Positions 17,106 to 26,200 of a DNA stretch of 52,343 nucleotides are shown piece after piece (position 1 is the stretch's first letter; each line of letters opens with the position of its first letter). This DNA is from JANWHZ01 sp964527385. GTDB lineage: Bacteria; Patescibacteriota; Saccharimonadia; Saccharimonadales; UBA4665. The translations under genes were made by a program, and so were the position numbers. The stretch lies in assembly GCA_964527385.1 (NCBI GenBank), contig CAZGPZ010000002.1, forward strand, positions 1 to 52,343. The letters are read 5' to 3'. A model generated the notes under the pieces. The model searched no databases, was not told where the DNA came from, and saw only the letters and a program-made list of their open reading frames with translations.

Positions 17106-18926
17106 ATGAGCAAACTCCGTATAATTAGCCGACAATCTTCCCGGTTTTTCATTGCCGTTACACTGTTTGTTATGGCGACAGGTTCCCTAGCACCGGCTTT
17201 CGCCAAGGCTGCCGCGGCAGCATATATCCCACCAGCCAAAGTCACGTTTACTTTCGATGACGGTTTGGCAAGCACCTATAGCCAAGCTTTGCCTACTCTG
17301 GCAAACCACGGCCTGGTCGGCACCGACTACGTCATTAGCGGCTGTGTTGGCATGACAAAGGCACCGAACAAGTGCCACGCCAATACCGACACCACCTATA
17401 TGACTTGGGCACAGATCCAGGCGCTTCAAAACACGTACGGCTGGGAGATCGGCTCGCACACTGTGGACCACCAGTGCCTGGCAAGCACTAAAAAACAAGA
17501 TCCTGACGACTGCCCAAAGAAGGCACTGACCACAGCGCAAGTCGACGCCGAACTAGCGAACAGCAAAGCTGCGCTCGCCGCTAACGGTATTAATGCTACC
17601 GATTTTGCGCCGCCATACGGTGATGTCAACAATGCTGTCCTGAAGGAAATCGCTAAATATTACGCCTCTTCGCGCAATTTCCGCAACGACACAGGAAATG
17701 TCAATGTGTATCCATACAGCGATTACTACCTCCAAGATATCGGCGTGCAAGAAACTGTCAACACCCCCGCACAGCTGGAATCTCGAATTGACGCGGCAAT
17801 CGCGAATCACCAATGGTTGATCCTTGCTTTCCATGAGATTTCCCCGGTGCCAAGCCAGAACGTCGATGATTATGAGTACGGCACAGCTGAGCTTGACCAG
17901 GTCGCAGCATATGTCCAAGCCAAACAGCAAACCGCACCCCTACAATCGGTTACGATGAGCCAGGGCCTCGCCGCCTCTGCTGCAAATTTGTTACCAAACA
18001 GCACGTTCAACGACGGTATCGCCAATGGCTGGACAACCGATGACGCGGCCGCAGTCAAGGCAGACGCCGCCAATAATGGCAGCTACCCTGATTATGCAAA
18101 ATCGGTCAAGCTTGCTTCATCAACAACCGCCGGCAAGAACGTGCACTTGTTCTCCCCGCTTGTCGCCGTCACGCCCGGGACGACATACGCCCTCAAGAAT
18201 TACCTGAACGTCCAATCTTTAGCAACTGGGTCGGTCGGCTTCTACATTGACGAGTACGACGCCAACGGCAATTGGATTTCCGGGCAGTACAAGGCAACTG
18301 AACCTTCTTCATTCGTCGAGAATATGAATTTCACATATACGCCAAGCTCTGTCGGTGTTTCCAAGGCACGGTTGCAGGTCATTGTCGCTGGCTCGGGCAT
18401 CGTCGCATACATCGATAATGCCCAGTGGTTCCCGGTTGCGACCGCGCCTGTTACGACGCCTACCAACTTGATTGCCAATGGCGCGTTCAATGACGGTATC
18501 GCGGATGGCTGGACAACCGATGACGCGGCCGACATTACTGCCGACAGCAGCAACAATGGCAGCCCCGCAAACCCGGCTTATTCGGTCATGCTCCGCTCGG
18601 GCACGAGCAGCAACGGGCATCTTTTTTCACCGATCGTTTCTGTTACTCCTGCAAGCAGCTATTCGCTCTCTGCATGGCTGAACATATTGCAACTGAACAC
18701 GGCAAGTGGCGGCGAGGTCGGCTTCTACATTGACGAGTACGACGCCAACGGCAATTGGATTTCCGGGCAGTACAAGGCAGGCGACCATACCCTCGGTAGC
18801 AACACCGTAGGTTTTAGCTACACGCCAAGCTCGGCCAGCGTTAGCAAGGCGTCTTTGCAAGTTATCATCGTCAGCAACGCCACTATCCAGGCATACATCG
18901 ACGATGTCGCTTGGACTGAAAACTAG
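17106..18926 (+). CDS. Secreted polysaccharide deacetylase (NodB) with two carbohydrate-binding-like repeats
   Basis: 606 residues. A signal peptide (about 10-40) is followed by a NodB/CE4 domain: VTFTFDDGLAST (catalytic and metal Asp), WEIGSHTVDH (metal His pair) and WLILAFHEIS. CE4 enzymes remove N- or O-acetyl groups from chitin, poly-GlcNAc, peptidoglycan or xylan. Two beta-rich repeats of about 150 residues follow, each starting NLxxNxxFNDGIxxGWTTDD, like CBM4/9-type jelly rolls. The two repeats share a stretch of 63 identical bases (18234-18296 and 18717-18779). The ATG at 17106 has AAAAAGG upstream. No dockerin is present, unlike the next gene. Confidence 0.9.
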   Translation: MSKLRIISRQSSRFFIAVTLFVMATGSLAPAFAKAAAAAYIPPAKVTFTFDDGLASTYSQALPTLANHGLVGTDYVISGCVGMTKAPNKCHANTDTTYMTWAQIQALQNTYGWEIGSHTVDHQCLASTKKQDPDDCPKKALTTAQVDAELANSKAALAANGINATDFAPPYGDVNNAVLKEIAKYYASSRNFRNDTGNVNVYPYSDYYLQDIGVQETVNTPAQLESRIDAAIANHQWLILAFHEISPVPSQNVDDYEYGTAELDQVAAYVQAKQQTAPLQSVTMSQGLAASAANLLPNSTFNDGIANGWTTDDAAAVKADAANNGSYPDYAKSVKLASSTTAGKNVHLFSPLVAVTPGTTYALKNYLNVQSLATGSVGFYIDEYDANGNWISGQYKATEPSSFVENMNFTYTPSSVGVSKARLQVIVAGSGIVAYIDNAQWFPVATAPVTTPTNLIANGAFNDGIADGWTTDDAADITADSSNNGSPANPAYSVMLRSGTSSNGHLFSPIVSVTPASSYSLSAWLNILQLNTASGGEVGFYIDEYDANGNWISGQYKAGDHTLGSNTVGFSYTPSSASVSKASLQVIIVSNATIQAYIDDVAWTEN

Positions 18927-19044
18927 CATTACGCTTGCGTTAAGCACTAGCTTAAACATTAGAGTTATGTTGTAAAGATTGACGTAATCCGTCATTCGTT
19001 ATATACTTACATTAAATTGTAAACGGTGAGCCCAAGGAGTAGCG

Positions 19045-20610
19045 GTGTTAACTGACCAATTGCGTAAAATCGTACTGTCCAAAAGTCGCACTGTCGCGCT
19101 CGCTGCGACCATAATCTTCTCGTCAGTTATCGGGGTCAACGGCTTCAGCCCGTTGCTCGTGCACGCCGCTGCAGCCAGCCAAAATAGCGCAAAAGTGTCG
19201 TTCACCTTTGATGACGGCCTCGAAAGCGCCATCACCAAAGCCGCACCGACGCTGCAAAAGTACGGCCTGACCGGTACGGACTATGTCATCACCGATTGTG
19301 TCGACATGACGACTACCCCGAATACCTGTGCCGCCGACAACTCCAAGCCGTACATGACGTGGGATGAGGTTACGCAACTACAAAACATCTACCATTGGGA
19401 AATCGGCTCGCATTCAGCCACCCATAGCTGCATGGCGAGCAGCGCCCAAACTGACCCTGATAATTGCGTGAACGCTGCACCCTTGACCGCAGCTCAGCTC
19501 GAGACTGAATTGGCTGGCAGCCAGCAAACATTGGCCACCTATGGCTTCACGGCGACTGACTTCGCATGGCCCTACGGCGATTACGGTGACCTGTCACTTT
19601 CAATAGCAGCAAAGTACTACGCGACCACGCGCGGCTTCGCCGACAATGACGCGAATAATGTATTCCCTTATAACGACCTCGTCCTTCATGACCAACAGTT
19701 CCAAGCCGGTGCGCCGACCACAGCTTGGGCGCTATGCGCTGACATGAGCGTAACCGGTGCCGAAACTTGCATAGACAACGCGATTGCCAACAACCAATGG
19801 GTTATCCTGGTCTTCCATAATATCGCTGACAAGCCGGACACCTCAGAAGACAGCTACGACGAATCTACCAGCACCCTCGATGCTATCGCTGCATATGCTG
19901 CTGCGAAACAGCAAGCCGGCCAGGTCAAAGTCGTAAATGTGACGAACGGCGTTGCCATCGGGACCAACTTGTTGCCAAATGGCAGCTTCGTGGACGGTAT
20001 CGCCGAGGGCTGGACAACCGATGACGCGGCCGACATCACCGCCGACAGCGGCAACAATGGCCGCTACCCTGAACCAACGCACTCTGTTCTGCTGAAGACA
20101 AGCGCCAGCGGTGCAGACAGCCACTTGTTCTCGCCGAAAGTCAGCGTGGCATTCGGGCAGACATACGCCCTGAAGAATTACGTCAACCTGCTCAGTGGCG
20201 GCTCTGTCAACTTCTATGTCGACGAGTACGACGCGAGCGGTAACCTCCTCACTGGGGTTGACCCAAGCGCGGGCATCAGCTACATAGCCCCAGGCGCTCG
20301 AGGCGTCAACGTCGCGGATATCAACTTTACGTATACGCCGTCTTCAGCGGCAGTCGTATCGGCATCCCTCCAGGTAATCGTCAAAGGCGTTGGTACACAG
20401 GCCTACTACGATGGAGCTCAATGGTTCAACACAACGCCAAGCAAGCCAGGCGACGCCAACGGCGATGGTTTAGTTAACATTAAAGACGCAACATTGGTAT
20501 CACTAAACTGGGGCAAGTCAGGGATGACCCTCGCTCAAGGTGATTTGAGTGGTGATGGCATAGTAAATATTAAAGATGCGACTCTAGTGTCGCTGAATTG
20601 GGGAAAATAA
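19045..20610 (+). CDS. Secreted polysaccharide deacetylase (NodB) with CBM-like repeat and type I dockerin
   Basis: 521 residues. It starts with GTG at 19045, five bases after AAGGAG. Signal peptide (about 15-45), NodB domain (SFTFDDGLES, WEIGSHSATH, WVILVFHN) and one jelly-roll repeat similar to those of the preceding gene are followed by a C-terminal dockerin (469-521). The dockerin has two 20-22-residue calcium-binding repeats, DANGDGLVNIKDATLVSLNW and DLSGDGIVNIKDATLVSLNW. Dockerins bind cohesin domains with high affinity, and a cohesin gene follows after one base. The enzyme is therefore predicted to dock on that membrane-anchored partner outside the cell. Confidence 0.92.
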   Translation: MLTDQLRKIVLSKSRTVALAATIIFSSVIGVNGFSPLLVHAAAASQNSAKVSFTFDDGLESAITKAAPTLQKYGLTGTDYVITDCVDMTTTPNTCAADNSKPYMTWDEVTQLQNIYHWEIGSHSATHSCMASSAQTDPDNCVNAAPLTAAQLETELAGSQQTLATYGFTATDFAWPYGDYGDLSLSIAAKYYATTRGFADNDANNVFPYNDLVLHDQQFQAGAPTTAWALCADMSVTGAETCIDNAIANNQWVILVFHNIADKPDTSEDSYDESTSTLDAIAAYAAAKQQAGQVKVVNVTNGVAIGTNLLPNGSFVDGIAEGWTTDDAADITADSGNNGRYPEPTHSVLLKTSASGADSHLFSPKVSVAFGQTYALKNYVNLLSGGSVNFYVDEYDASGNLLTGVDPSAGISYIAPGARGVNVADINFTYTPSSAAVVSASLQVIVKGVGTQAYYDGAQWFNTTPSKPGDANGDGLVNIKDATLVSLNWGKSGMTLAQGDLSGDGIVNIKDATLVSLNWGK

Positions 20611-20611
20611 T

Positions 20612-21457
20612 ATGAAGAAACTGCTAATAAGTTTGATATGTAGTCTAAGCCTTCTGGCAACGCCGGCAAGTGTATTGGCTGCTACCGGTAACGGGACGGC
20701 AAGCCTCCACGTGACTCCATCCAGTGGTTCATACAACAAGAACAGCACTATCCAGTTGACTGTCACCGAATCTAGCTCAGTGCCTGTTGCTAGCGTCGAA
20801 GCTGATTTTTCTTACCCAGCCGCTCAGTTAGACTGCCTTGGCGTCAACACAAGCACTAGCGCCTTCGCGACAACGTACCAGAATACTTGCAGCGGCGGAA
20901 CAATTAGCATTGCACGTGGCGTGCAAGGTACGACAATATCTGGGTCACACATTGTCGCAGTCATTAGCTTCAAAGTTCTAAGCGGCTCAGGCAACGGTAG
21001 CATAACTGTTGCCGATACATCAGAAATTGACGACGCCAGCGTAAATAATGCTTGCGACGCCAGCTGCGCAGGCGGCAATGTAATCGCCACCTATGCTTTT
21101 ACTACACCAACGCCGACGAAGCCAAAGGCACCTGCACCTACGCACACTTCGACGACTACCACGGCTACAAGCACGCCAGTAGTTACCACGACCGATACGA
21201 CAACTACGAAGAAAACAGCTGCGAAAACCGACCCGGGCGTCTTGGGTGAAACAAATGCTAACCCGGCCGCAAACACCGCGTCAGTCCAGGAAAGCAAATC
21301 GCAGCCAGTTGCGCTATGGAGCCTCGGCACCGTCCTGCTTGCTATAGCCGTATACTTCGCCTACAGATTCTCAAGGCCAGCTCCAGCGGTAGCGAGAGAC
21401 ACTCGGAAAAAGACCGCACCATCGAAACAAGCCAAACGAAAAACCACCCGGCGCTAA
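20612..21457 (+). CDS. Membrane-anchored cohesin-domain protein (mini-scaffoldin)
   Basis: 281 residues. Signal peptide (1-24), one cohesin-like beta-sandwich (about 25-165; begins ASLHVTPSSGSYNKNSTIQL, contains VASVEADFSYPAAQLDCLGV and VAVISFKVLSGSGNGSITV), a Thr/Pro/Lys-rich linker (166-232), one transmembrane helix (about 234-255) and a basic tail. It is a type I membrane protein with the cohesin outside. The ATG follows the dockerin gene's TAA by one base, so the two are made together. With a single cohesin it would hold one dockerin enzyme at the surface. Four cysteines in the domain could form disulfides. The cohesin call rests on motif pattern and context. Confidence 0.82.
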   Translation: MKKLLISLICSLSLLATPASVLAATGNGTASLHVTPSSGSYNKNSTIQLTVTESSSVPVASVEADFSYPAAQLDCLGVNTSTSAFATTYQNTCSGGTISIARGVQGTTISGSHIVAVISFKVLSGSGNGSITVADTSEIDDASVNNACDASCAGGNVIATYAFTTPTPTKPKAPAPTHTSTTTTATSTPVVTTTDTTTTKKTAAKTDPGVLGETNANPAANTASVQESKSQPVALWSLGTVLLAIAVYFAYRFSRPAPAVARDTRKKTAPSKQAKRKTTRR

Positions 21458-21656
21458 CACGCCACACGTCACGATCAGCTTCGTTAACAGCCGCGTCGAC
21501 CAAGCAGCGGCACCTTAGGGCTACTTGCCCCCATGGGCGCTAATGCTTATTAGCTAAAGATCACTCTATCAGCGTCGCCGTCACGGCATCGTCCGGCAGA
21601 AAACCAGCCACAAAAACCGCACCCTAAAAGTCATCACTAGATTCCATCAGAAGACG
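21458..21656. other. Non-coding gap after the cohesin gene
   Basis: About 200 bases with no convincing gene, RNA or repeat. It ends in the terminator at 21657. Confidence 0.5.
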
Positions 21657-21683
21657 AATACCCACCTTTCGGCGGGTATTTTT
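21657..21683 (+). terminator. Rho-independent terminator
   Basis: AATACCC pairs with GGGTATT around a CC/GG-extended TTTC loop, followed by TTTTT. It ends the deacetylase-cohesin transcript and lies just beyond the 3' end of the opposing tRNA-Gly. Confidence 0.8.
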
Positions 21684-21696
21684 CGATCGCGCATGG

Positions 21697-21768
21697 TGCG
21701 AGTGAGGGGAGTCGGACCCCTGTTTCCTCCTTGGAAGAGAGGCATAATAGCCGTTATACGACACTCGC
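21697..21768 (-). tRNA. tRNA-Gly (UCC)
   Basis: A 72-base cloverleaf on the minus strand. The acceptor GCGAGTG pairs with CACTCGC. The anticodon loop CTTCCAA gives UCC between CCTCT and GGAGG, and the T-arm is AGGGG-TTCGACT-CCCCT. CCA is not encoded. Confidence 0.93.
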
Positions 21769-21789
21769 AAACAACCAGCGATGGAGATA

Positions 21790-22455
21790 TTATACCTGAT
21801 TCACAGCCGCTTTCATCCATCCATCAACCCTCCTGAATAACTTCGTACCTTTTTCCGGGTCGCCAGCCGCTATTACGGAAACATGTGCCGTTCCATATGG
21901 CAAGCTTCTTCTATGCAATGCTTGCTTATTAGCCCTCGTATCAATAGTCGTCCGCTGGAATGCAGATTTGTCCAGCCCCGTGATATTTTGCCAATACGCG
22001 AGGCACTCATCAGGATCGTTATCCGGATATATGTGGAGCCGGACCGACAGGTTCTTGTTAGTTATGCCGCAAGATTTCTTGAGCCAGGCGATTCCGAGCC
22101 GTATAACATCCGGGTTTGAATTGGACAGCCGTAGCCTGCCGCTCGTTTTTGCGCCCTCCCCAATATATAAGCCAATACCAAGCAGCATAATATCTCTTTC
22201 TGACAATATGCCCAATTCCTTTGCCCCAAGCTTCATCATCGCTTGGACTTCTTCAATCCTCCGCAAGTGGCGCAATTGACCTATTTTTTGCGGTCCGGCT
22301 TTCATTCGCGCCAAGGCCCTTTTGTTAGGCATATAAGGCTGGTCCTTGAACCAGTAGCTCATCGTGGATCTCGCCACACCCAATTTTTCCTCAATCATAG
22401 TGTATGAATAGCCAGCACGCCTTAATCTTTCTGCATCTGCGCGTAATTTATTCAT
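21790..22455 (-). CDS. HTH protein with LAGLIDADG-like domain
   Basis: 221 residues. Residues 1-40 look like a helix-turn-helix (RAGYSYTMIEEKLGVARSTM). Residues about 85-180 carry a LAGLIDADG-like helix (IMLLGIGLYIGEGAK) and a following beta-rich stretch, as in homing endonuclease-like or WhiA-type proteins. I cannot tell whether it is a nuclease or a regulator. It sits between tRNA-Gly and tRNA-Arg and is divergent from the latter, a position common for mobile genes. The ATG at 22455 lies 6 bases after TAGACT. Confidence 0.65.
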   Translation of the reverse strand: MNKLRADAERLRRAGYSYTMIEEKLGVARSTMSYWFKDQPYMPNKRALARMKAGPQKIGQLRHLRRIEEVQAMMKLGAKELGILSERDIMLLGIGLYIGEGAKTSGRLRLSNSNPDVIRLGIAWLKKSCGITNKNLSVRLHIYPDNDPDECLAYWQNITGLDKSAFQRTTIDTRANKQALHRRSLPYGTAHVSVIAAGDPEKGTKLFRRVDGWMKAAVNQV

Positions 22456-22461
22456 ATTACG

Positions 22462-22467
22462 AGTCTA
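22462..22467 (-). promoter_or_regulatory. -10 hexamer of the HTH/LAGLIDADG-like gene
   Basis: TAGACT on the minus strand ends 6 bases before the ATG at 22455; leaderless geometry. Confidence 0.45.
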
Positions 22468-22502
22468 GCTTATATATGATGTCCTTTCAATAGAACCTCT
22501 GT

Positions 22503-22508
22503 TATAAT
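22503..22508 (+). promoter_or_regulatory. -10 hexamer of tRNA-Arg
   Basis: A perfect TATAAT ends 8 bases before the mature tRNA 5' end. Confidence 0.65.
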
Positions 22509-22516
22509 GCAGTCGA

Positions 22517-22594
22517 GCCCCCGTAGCTCAGTTGGACTAGAGCAAGAGACTTCTAAGCTCAAGGTCGCAGGTTCGAATCCTGCCGGGGGTACCA
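22517..22594 (+). tRNA. tRNA-Arg (UCU)
   Basis: A cloverleaf with acceptor GCCCCCG/CGGGGGT (G1:U72), D stem GCTC/GAGC, anticodon loop CTTCTAA (UCU), T-arm GCAGG-TTCGAAT-CCTGC and encoded CCA. The anticodon stem has an A:G mismatch next to the loop. This intact gene is the left end of the tRNA-Arg cassette region, whose remnants lie at 22681, 27266 and 27911. Confidence 0.9.
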
Positions 22595-22760
22595 CACAAA
22601 GAGTCGGTCCTAGTGACCGGCTTTTTGTGTGGCGCTTCTACACGTTCGGTTCTGCGACTCGGCAGCGAAGCTGACGATAGTCGCAGGTTCGTACAGGAGC
22701 GAGCGAGCAGAAGCTTGCTTCGATAAGCGAACTCCGTGCCTTATCCTGCCGGGGGTACCA
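22589..22760 (+). repeat. 172-base direct repeat, copy 1 (contains T-loop-interrupted tRNA-Arg 3' end)
   Basis: It runs from the GTACCA end of tRNA-Arg to a second GTACCA end. It includes the terminator, a spacer, the tRNA T-arm 5' half (TCGCAGGTTCG, 22681-22691), a 52-base hairpin-bearing insert (AGAAGCTTGCTT core) and the tRNA 3' half (TCCTGCCGGGGGTACCA). A same-length copy with roughly 90% identity is at 27824-27995. Confidence 0.88.
22593..22631 (+). terminator. Terminator of tRNA-Arg
   Basis: CACACAAA pairs with TTTGTGTG, with an inner CGGTC/GACCG stem and a T run. The stem reuses the CCA end of the tRNA. Confidence 0.8.
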
Positions 22761-22824
22761 CACAGGTATTCATCCAAATAGAGAGACAGCAGTCATATCG
22801 TCATTTTACTTGGACTGCCTGACC

Positions 22825-22853
22825 TTGACAGTTTAATTTTTGTGTTTTATGTT
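22825..22853 (+). promoter_or_regulatory. Promoter of the DUF3574-like gene (TTGACA-17-TATGTT)
   Basis: A consensus TTGACA (22825-22830), 17 bases, then TATGTT (22848-22853), which ends 6 bases before the ATG at 22860. It is one of the two best-formed leaderless promoters in the window. Confidence 0.65.
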
Positions 22854-22859
22854 ATCTGA

Positions 22860-23180
22860 ATGAACGAGCCCCACACCCAACTCTGGGGAGTACTGGTACC
22901 TGTCGGCGATAACGACGGCAATGAATTTGATGTGCCGTATCACCAACGATGGGACGAACAAGTACGCTCTCTTGCTGGAGGCCTGACGATTCTCCGAACA
23001 GCCAAAGGACAATGGCATGACCAAGATGGTACTTTATTTGCAGAGAGAGTTATACCCGTCAGGATCGCTTGCGGCGAAGAGACGATCCGTGAGGTTATGG
23101 AACTTACGTTGCGTCACTACGGCCAGATAGCTGTGATGGCTTATCAGATCAGCGACCGCGTACTGATACTCGAACGATAA
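22860..23180 (+). CDS. DUF3574-like small protein
   Basis: 106 residues, soluble. The pattern GGLTILRTAKGQWHDQDGTL followed by FAERVIPVRI resembles DUF3574 proteins; the resemblance is by eye. Function is unknown. It lies alone on the plus strand inside the tRNA-Arg-bounded segment, facing the end of the giant M23 gene. The start is set by the promoter 6 bases upstream. Confidence 0.65.
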   Translation: MNEPHTQLWGVLVPVGDNDGNEFDVPYHQRWDEQVRSLAGGLTILRTAKGQWHDQDGTLFAERVIPVRIACGEETIREVMELTLRHYGQIAVMAYQISDRVLILER

Positions 23181-23205
23181 CCCTTCACTTTATATAGAAC
23201 GCTCG

Positions 23206-26200
23206 TCAATTCGTGAAAGTGATATCATCTACATCGAACGTACTGTTCTTGGATGTGCTGAAGCTAAAGCCAAGGCTGGTAATAGTTGTAGTCTTATCAA
23301 ATCCCACAAAATCGCTTACTGGGACAGTGATTGTCTGCCAGCCGCTCAAGCCCTGGGTGACATAGCTGGACAATGACACAACATAGGTATTAGTGCCCTG
23401 CTGTAAGTAGAACTGCGAATTGTTGCCTGACGGCATCATTGCACCGTTTAGATTGATGCGAAGCGTAATTTTGCTATAGGGACTTAGGGTCGTCGAACCG
23501 ATAGCACGCGACGCTGTCACCGTTGACTTAGGCTTAGCGACAAATCGCAAGAAGGTATTTGCCCCTGATGTTTGGGCCGATACGTTCTTGCTAATGGCCC
23601 AATTGCCAATGCCGCTTTGGAAATTTTCGAACACAAGCGGAGCCAAGCTAACTGTAATTGTCTTTGTGCTGGTTGCTATGAGACCAATGCTATCTCTAAC
23701 AGTAAGCGTAACTGTGTATGTTCCTGGCACGGTGTACGTATGGCTGGCTGATGAGCCAGCTTGTGGCCCAACAATAGTGCCATCACCAAAGTCGAAGGTA
23801 TATGCAGTAATCGGGTTAGATCCAGGCGTCGACGTTGAAGCGTTGGCTGTAATATTGAGTGGCGCGTAGCCTGAGGTTGGCGTCAAGCCAAAGTTCGCCG
23901 TTGGTGGCGTCGGGTTGGCGATGATGATGCTCTTGGATGCAGAAGCTGTATTTCCATGGTCGTCGATGGCGGTGACAGTGACGGTAAATGTACCAGCAGA
24001 CACATAGGTGTGGGTCGCAGATGAACCGGCTTGCGGCCCCATCATGGTACTATCGCCGAAATCGAAGGTGTACGAAGAGATTGGGTAGGTTCCAGCCGTC
24101 GAGCCAGAAGCATCGGCCGTGACCGACACTGGTGCAGTTCCCGAGCTGGGTGACAGACTCAAGCTGGCGACCGGCGGCGCCGTACTAATATCTACGGTTT
24201 GTGCGGCACTGCTGGTAAGCCCCATGTCGTCAGCGACAGTCACTGTCACACTATAACTTCCAGGCAGGGCATACGTATGCGATGTTGTTGTCCCCGCTTG
24301 CGGACCGACTATCGTGCCGTCACCAAAGTCAAAGGTATAGTTAGCTATTGGATTAGTTCCGGCCGCTGAGGCTGACGCGTCAGCAGTGACTACTAGGGGT
24401 GCTACGCCGTTACCGGGAGAGACACTCAGTGCGGCAACCGGGGGGTCAGCCGTCGGCGTGACAGTGACGGCTATCAAGCTTGTACCGTTCAGCTCGCCAT
24501 CATTGGCAGTAAGATTGATCGTAAATTGCCCGCCAGTACTGGACGACGGGGCAAGAGTTAGCGTGCCGGTGCCGTCAAGATTATCGGTAAATGTCGCGAA
24601 TGACGGTAGGTTGTTTGCGGTGAGTGTTAGAGAATCTTGCTCATTGTCCAGCGCATTTATTTGTATGGCCTGAGTCGTTCCTCCGTCAATGCTTAGCGTA
24701 CCCCCAAGTATTTGAGGCGGCGTATTGATGGTGAATGATGCGATATCAGACCATGGGCCGATCCCAACAAAGTTCTGCGCCCTTGCCTGCCAGAAGTATC
24801 GTCCTGGCGCGAGACCACTCAGATGGTCCATGTGGCTTGATTGCCACTGCCCCGCGTAGCTATAGGTGCCCGTGTCGTTCCAGGCGTACACCTGCCCGCT
24901 GTCGCCGCCGTTGAAGCTTAGATCGACGTCGGTTGTGGTGCTAGGGAATTTAGCCCCGTTTGCCGGCGAAACCGTCGTGGCACCACTTGGCTGGTTCTTG
25001 TATATTTGGATCGAGCTAATGCTGTTGTTGTACGGTGAACTCAGGCTAGCAATGCTATTGTCGGTGTGCAGCAGCGCACCGCTCTGGTTAACATCGGTAT
25101 AGGCAACCACATGGTACTGTCCTTCGTAGCCCGGTTCATAGTAGATTGATTCTGCCCGGTCATTGAAGCCCTGGTCCGGCATATTGTAATAGTTGATGCC
25201 CGTGTCGCCGGCGTAGTACCAGTGACATTCGCCGCCATAGTTCGTATTGTCGCAGAGCGCGACATGGCCGCGAGATATCACCCGTGCTGATGAAACCTGA
25301 TTATCACCGATGCTGTTATTTGATAGGTCATTGTCGTCGTTCTCGTACCACTCGCAAGTGTTGCTGAAGTTGTCGTCTCGGCAGATCATCACCTTCACAT
25401 GGAGGCCGACGCGGAGCGAGGAGATGCTGTCATTCGGTAACCCGATGGCGCTCGGGCTGCCGTAGTCACCGATGGTCCGGATGATACACGTGCCGTTATA
25501 GTTGCTGTCTACGAAGAACGCGACTTGCATGGGGCTCGGGGAGCAGCCGGTGGTCGGCTGGCCGCCCTGTACACGCATAGATGAAACCTGGTTGTCGCCG
25601 ACGCTGTTGTTGGAAAGGTCACCATCGTCACTAGTGAAATCTTCGCAGGTATTGCTGAAGCCGTCGTCTCGACAGAGGGTTGCTTTGGCACCACCGCCGA
25701 TCCGTACTGAGGAAATACTGTCGTTGGGCAGCCCAATTGCTGTCGGGCTGCTGTAGTCCCCGATGTCTTTGGTGATGCACCCGCCTTGGAAGTTAGGATC
25801 GATGTAGACAGATACTTGGTTCGAGCCCGGCGAGCACCCGGTGGTGCTTGGTCCGCTTTGGACGCGCATCGACGATGTCTGGTCGTTCCCGACATCGTTC
25901 GGGTCACTGCTGGTCAAGTCACTCTTATCACTGGTTACCCACTGACAGGTGTTACTGAAATTGTCGTCCTTGCAGAGCACAGCTGATGCGCCGCTGCCCA
26001 GCCTGACCGATGAAATGCTGTCATTCGGCAACCCTATGACGCTTGGGCTGGAATAATCGCCAAAATCTTTTGTTACGCAGTCGCCGCCAAAATTCGGGTC
26101 AACAAAGACAGATACCTGGTTCGACCCTGGTACGCAGCCGGTTGTCTGGCCCCCTCCGCCCCCTCCACCGCCAATGTTACCCGGTGCCACCTGGGTTACT

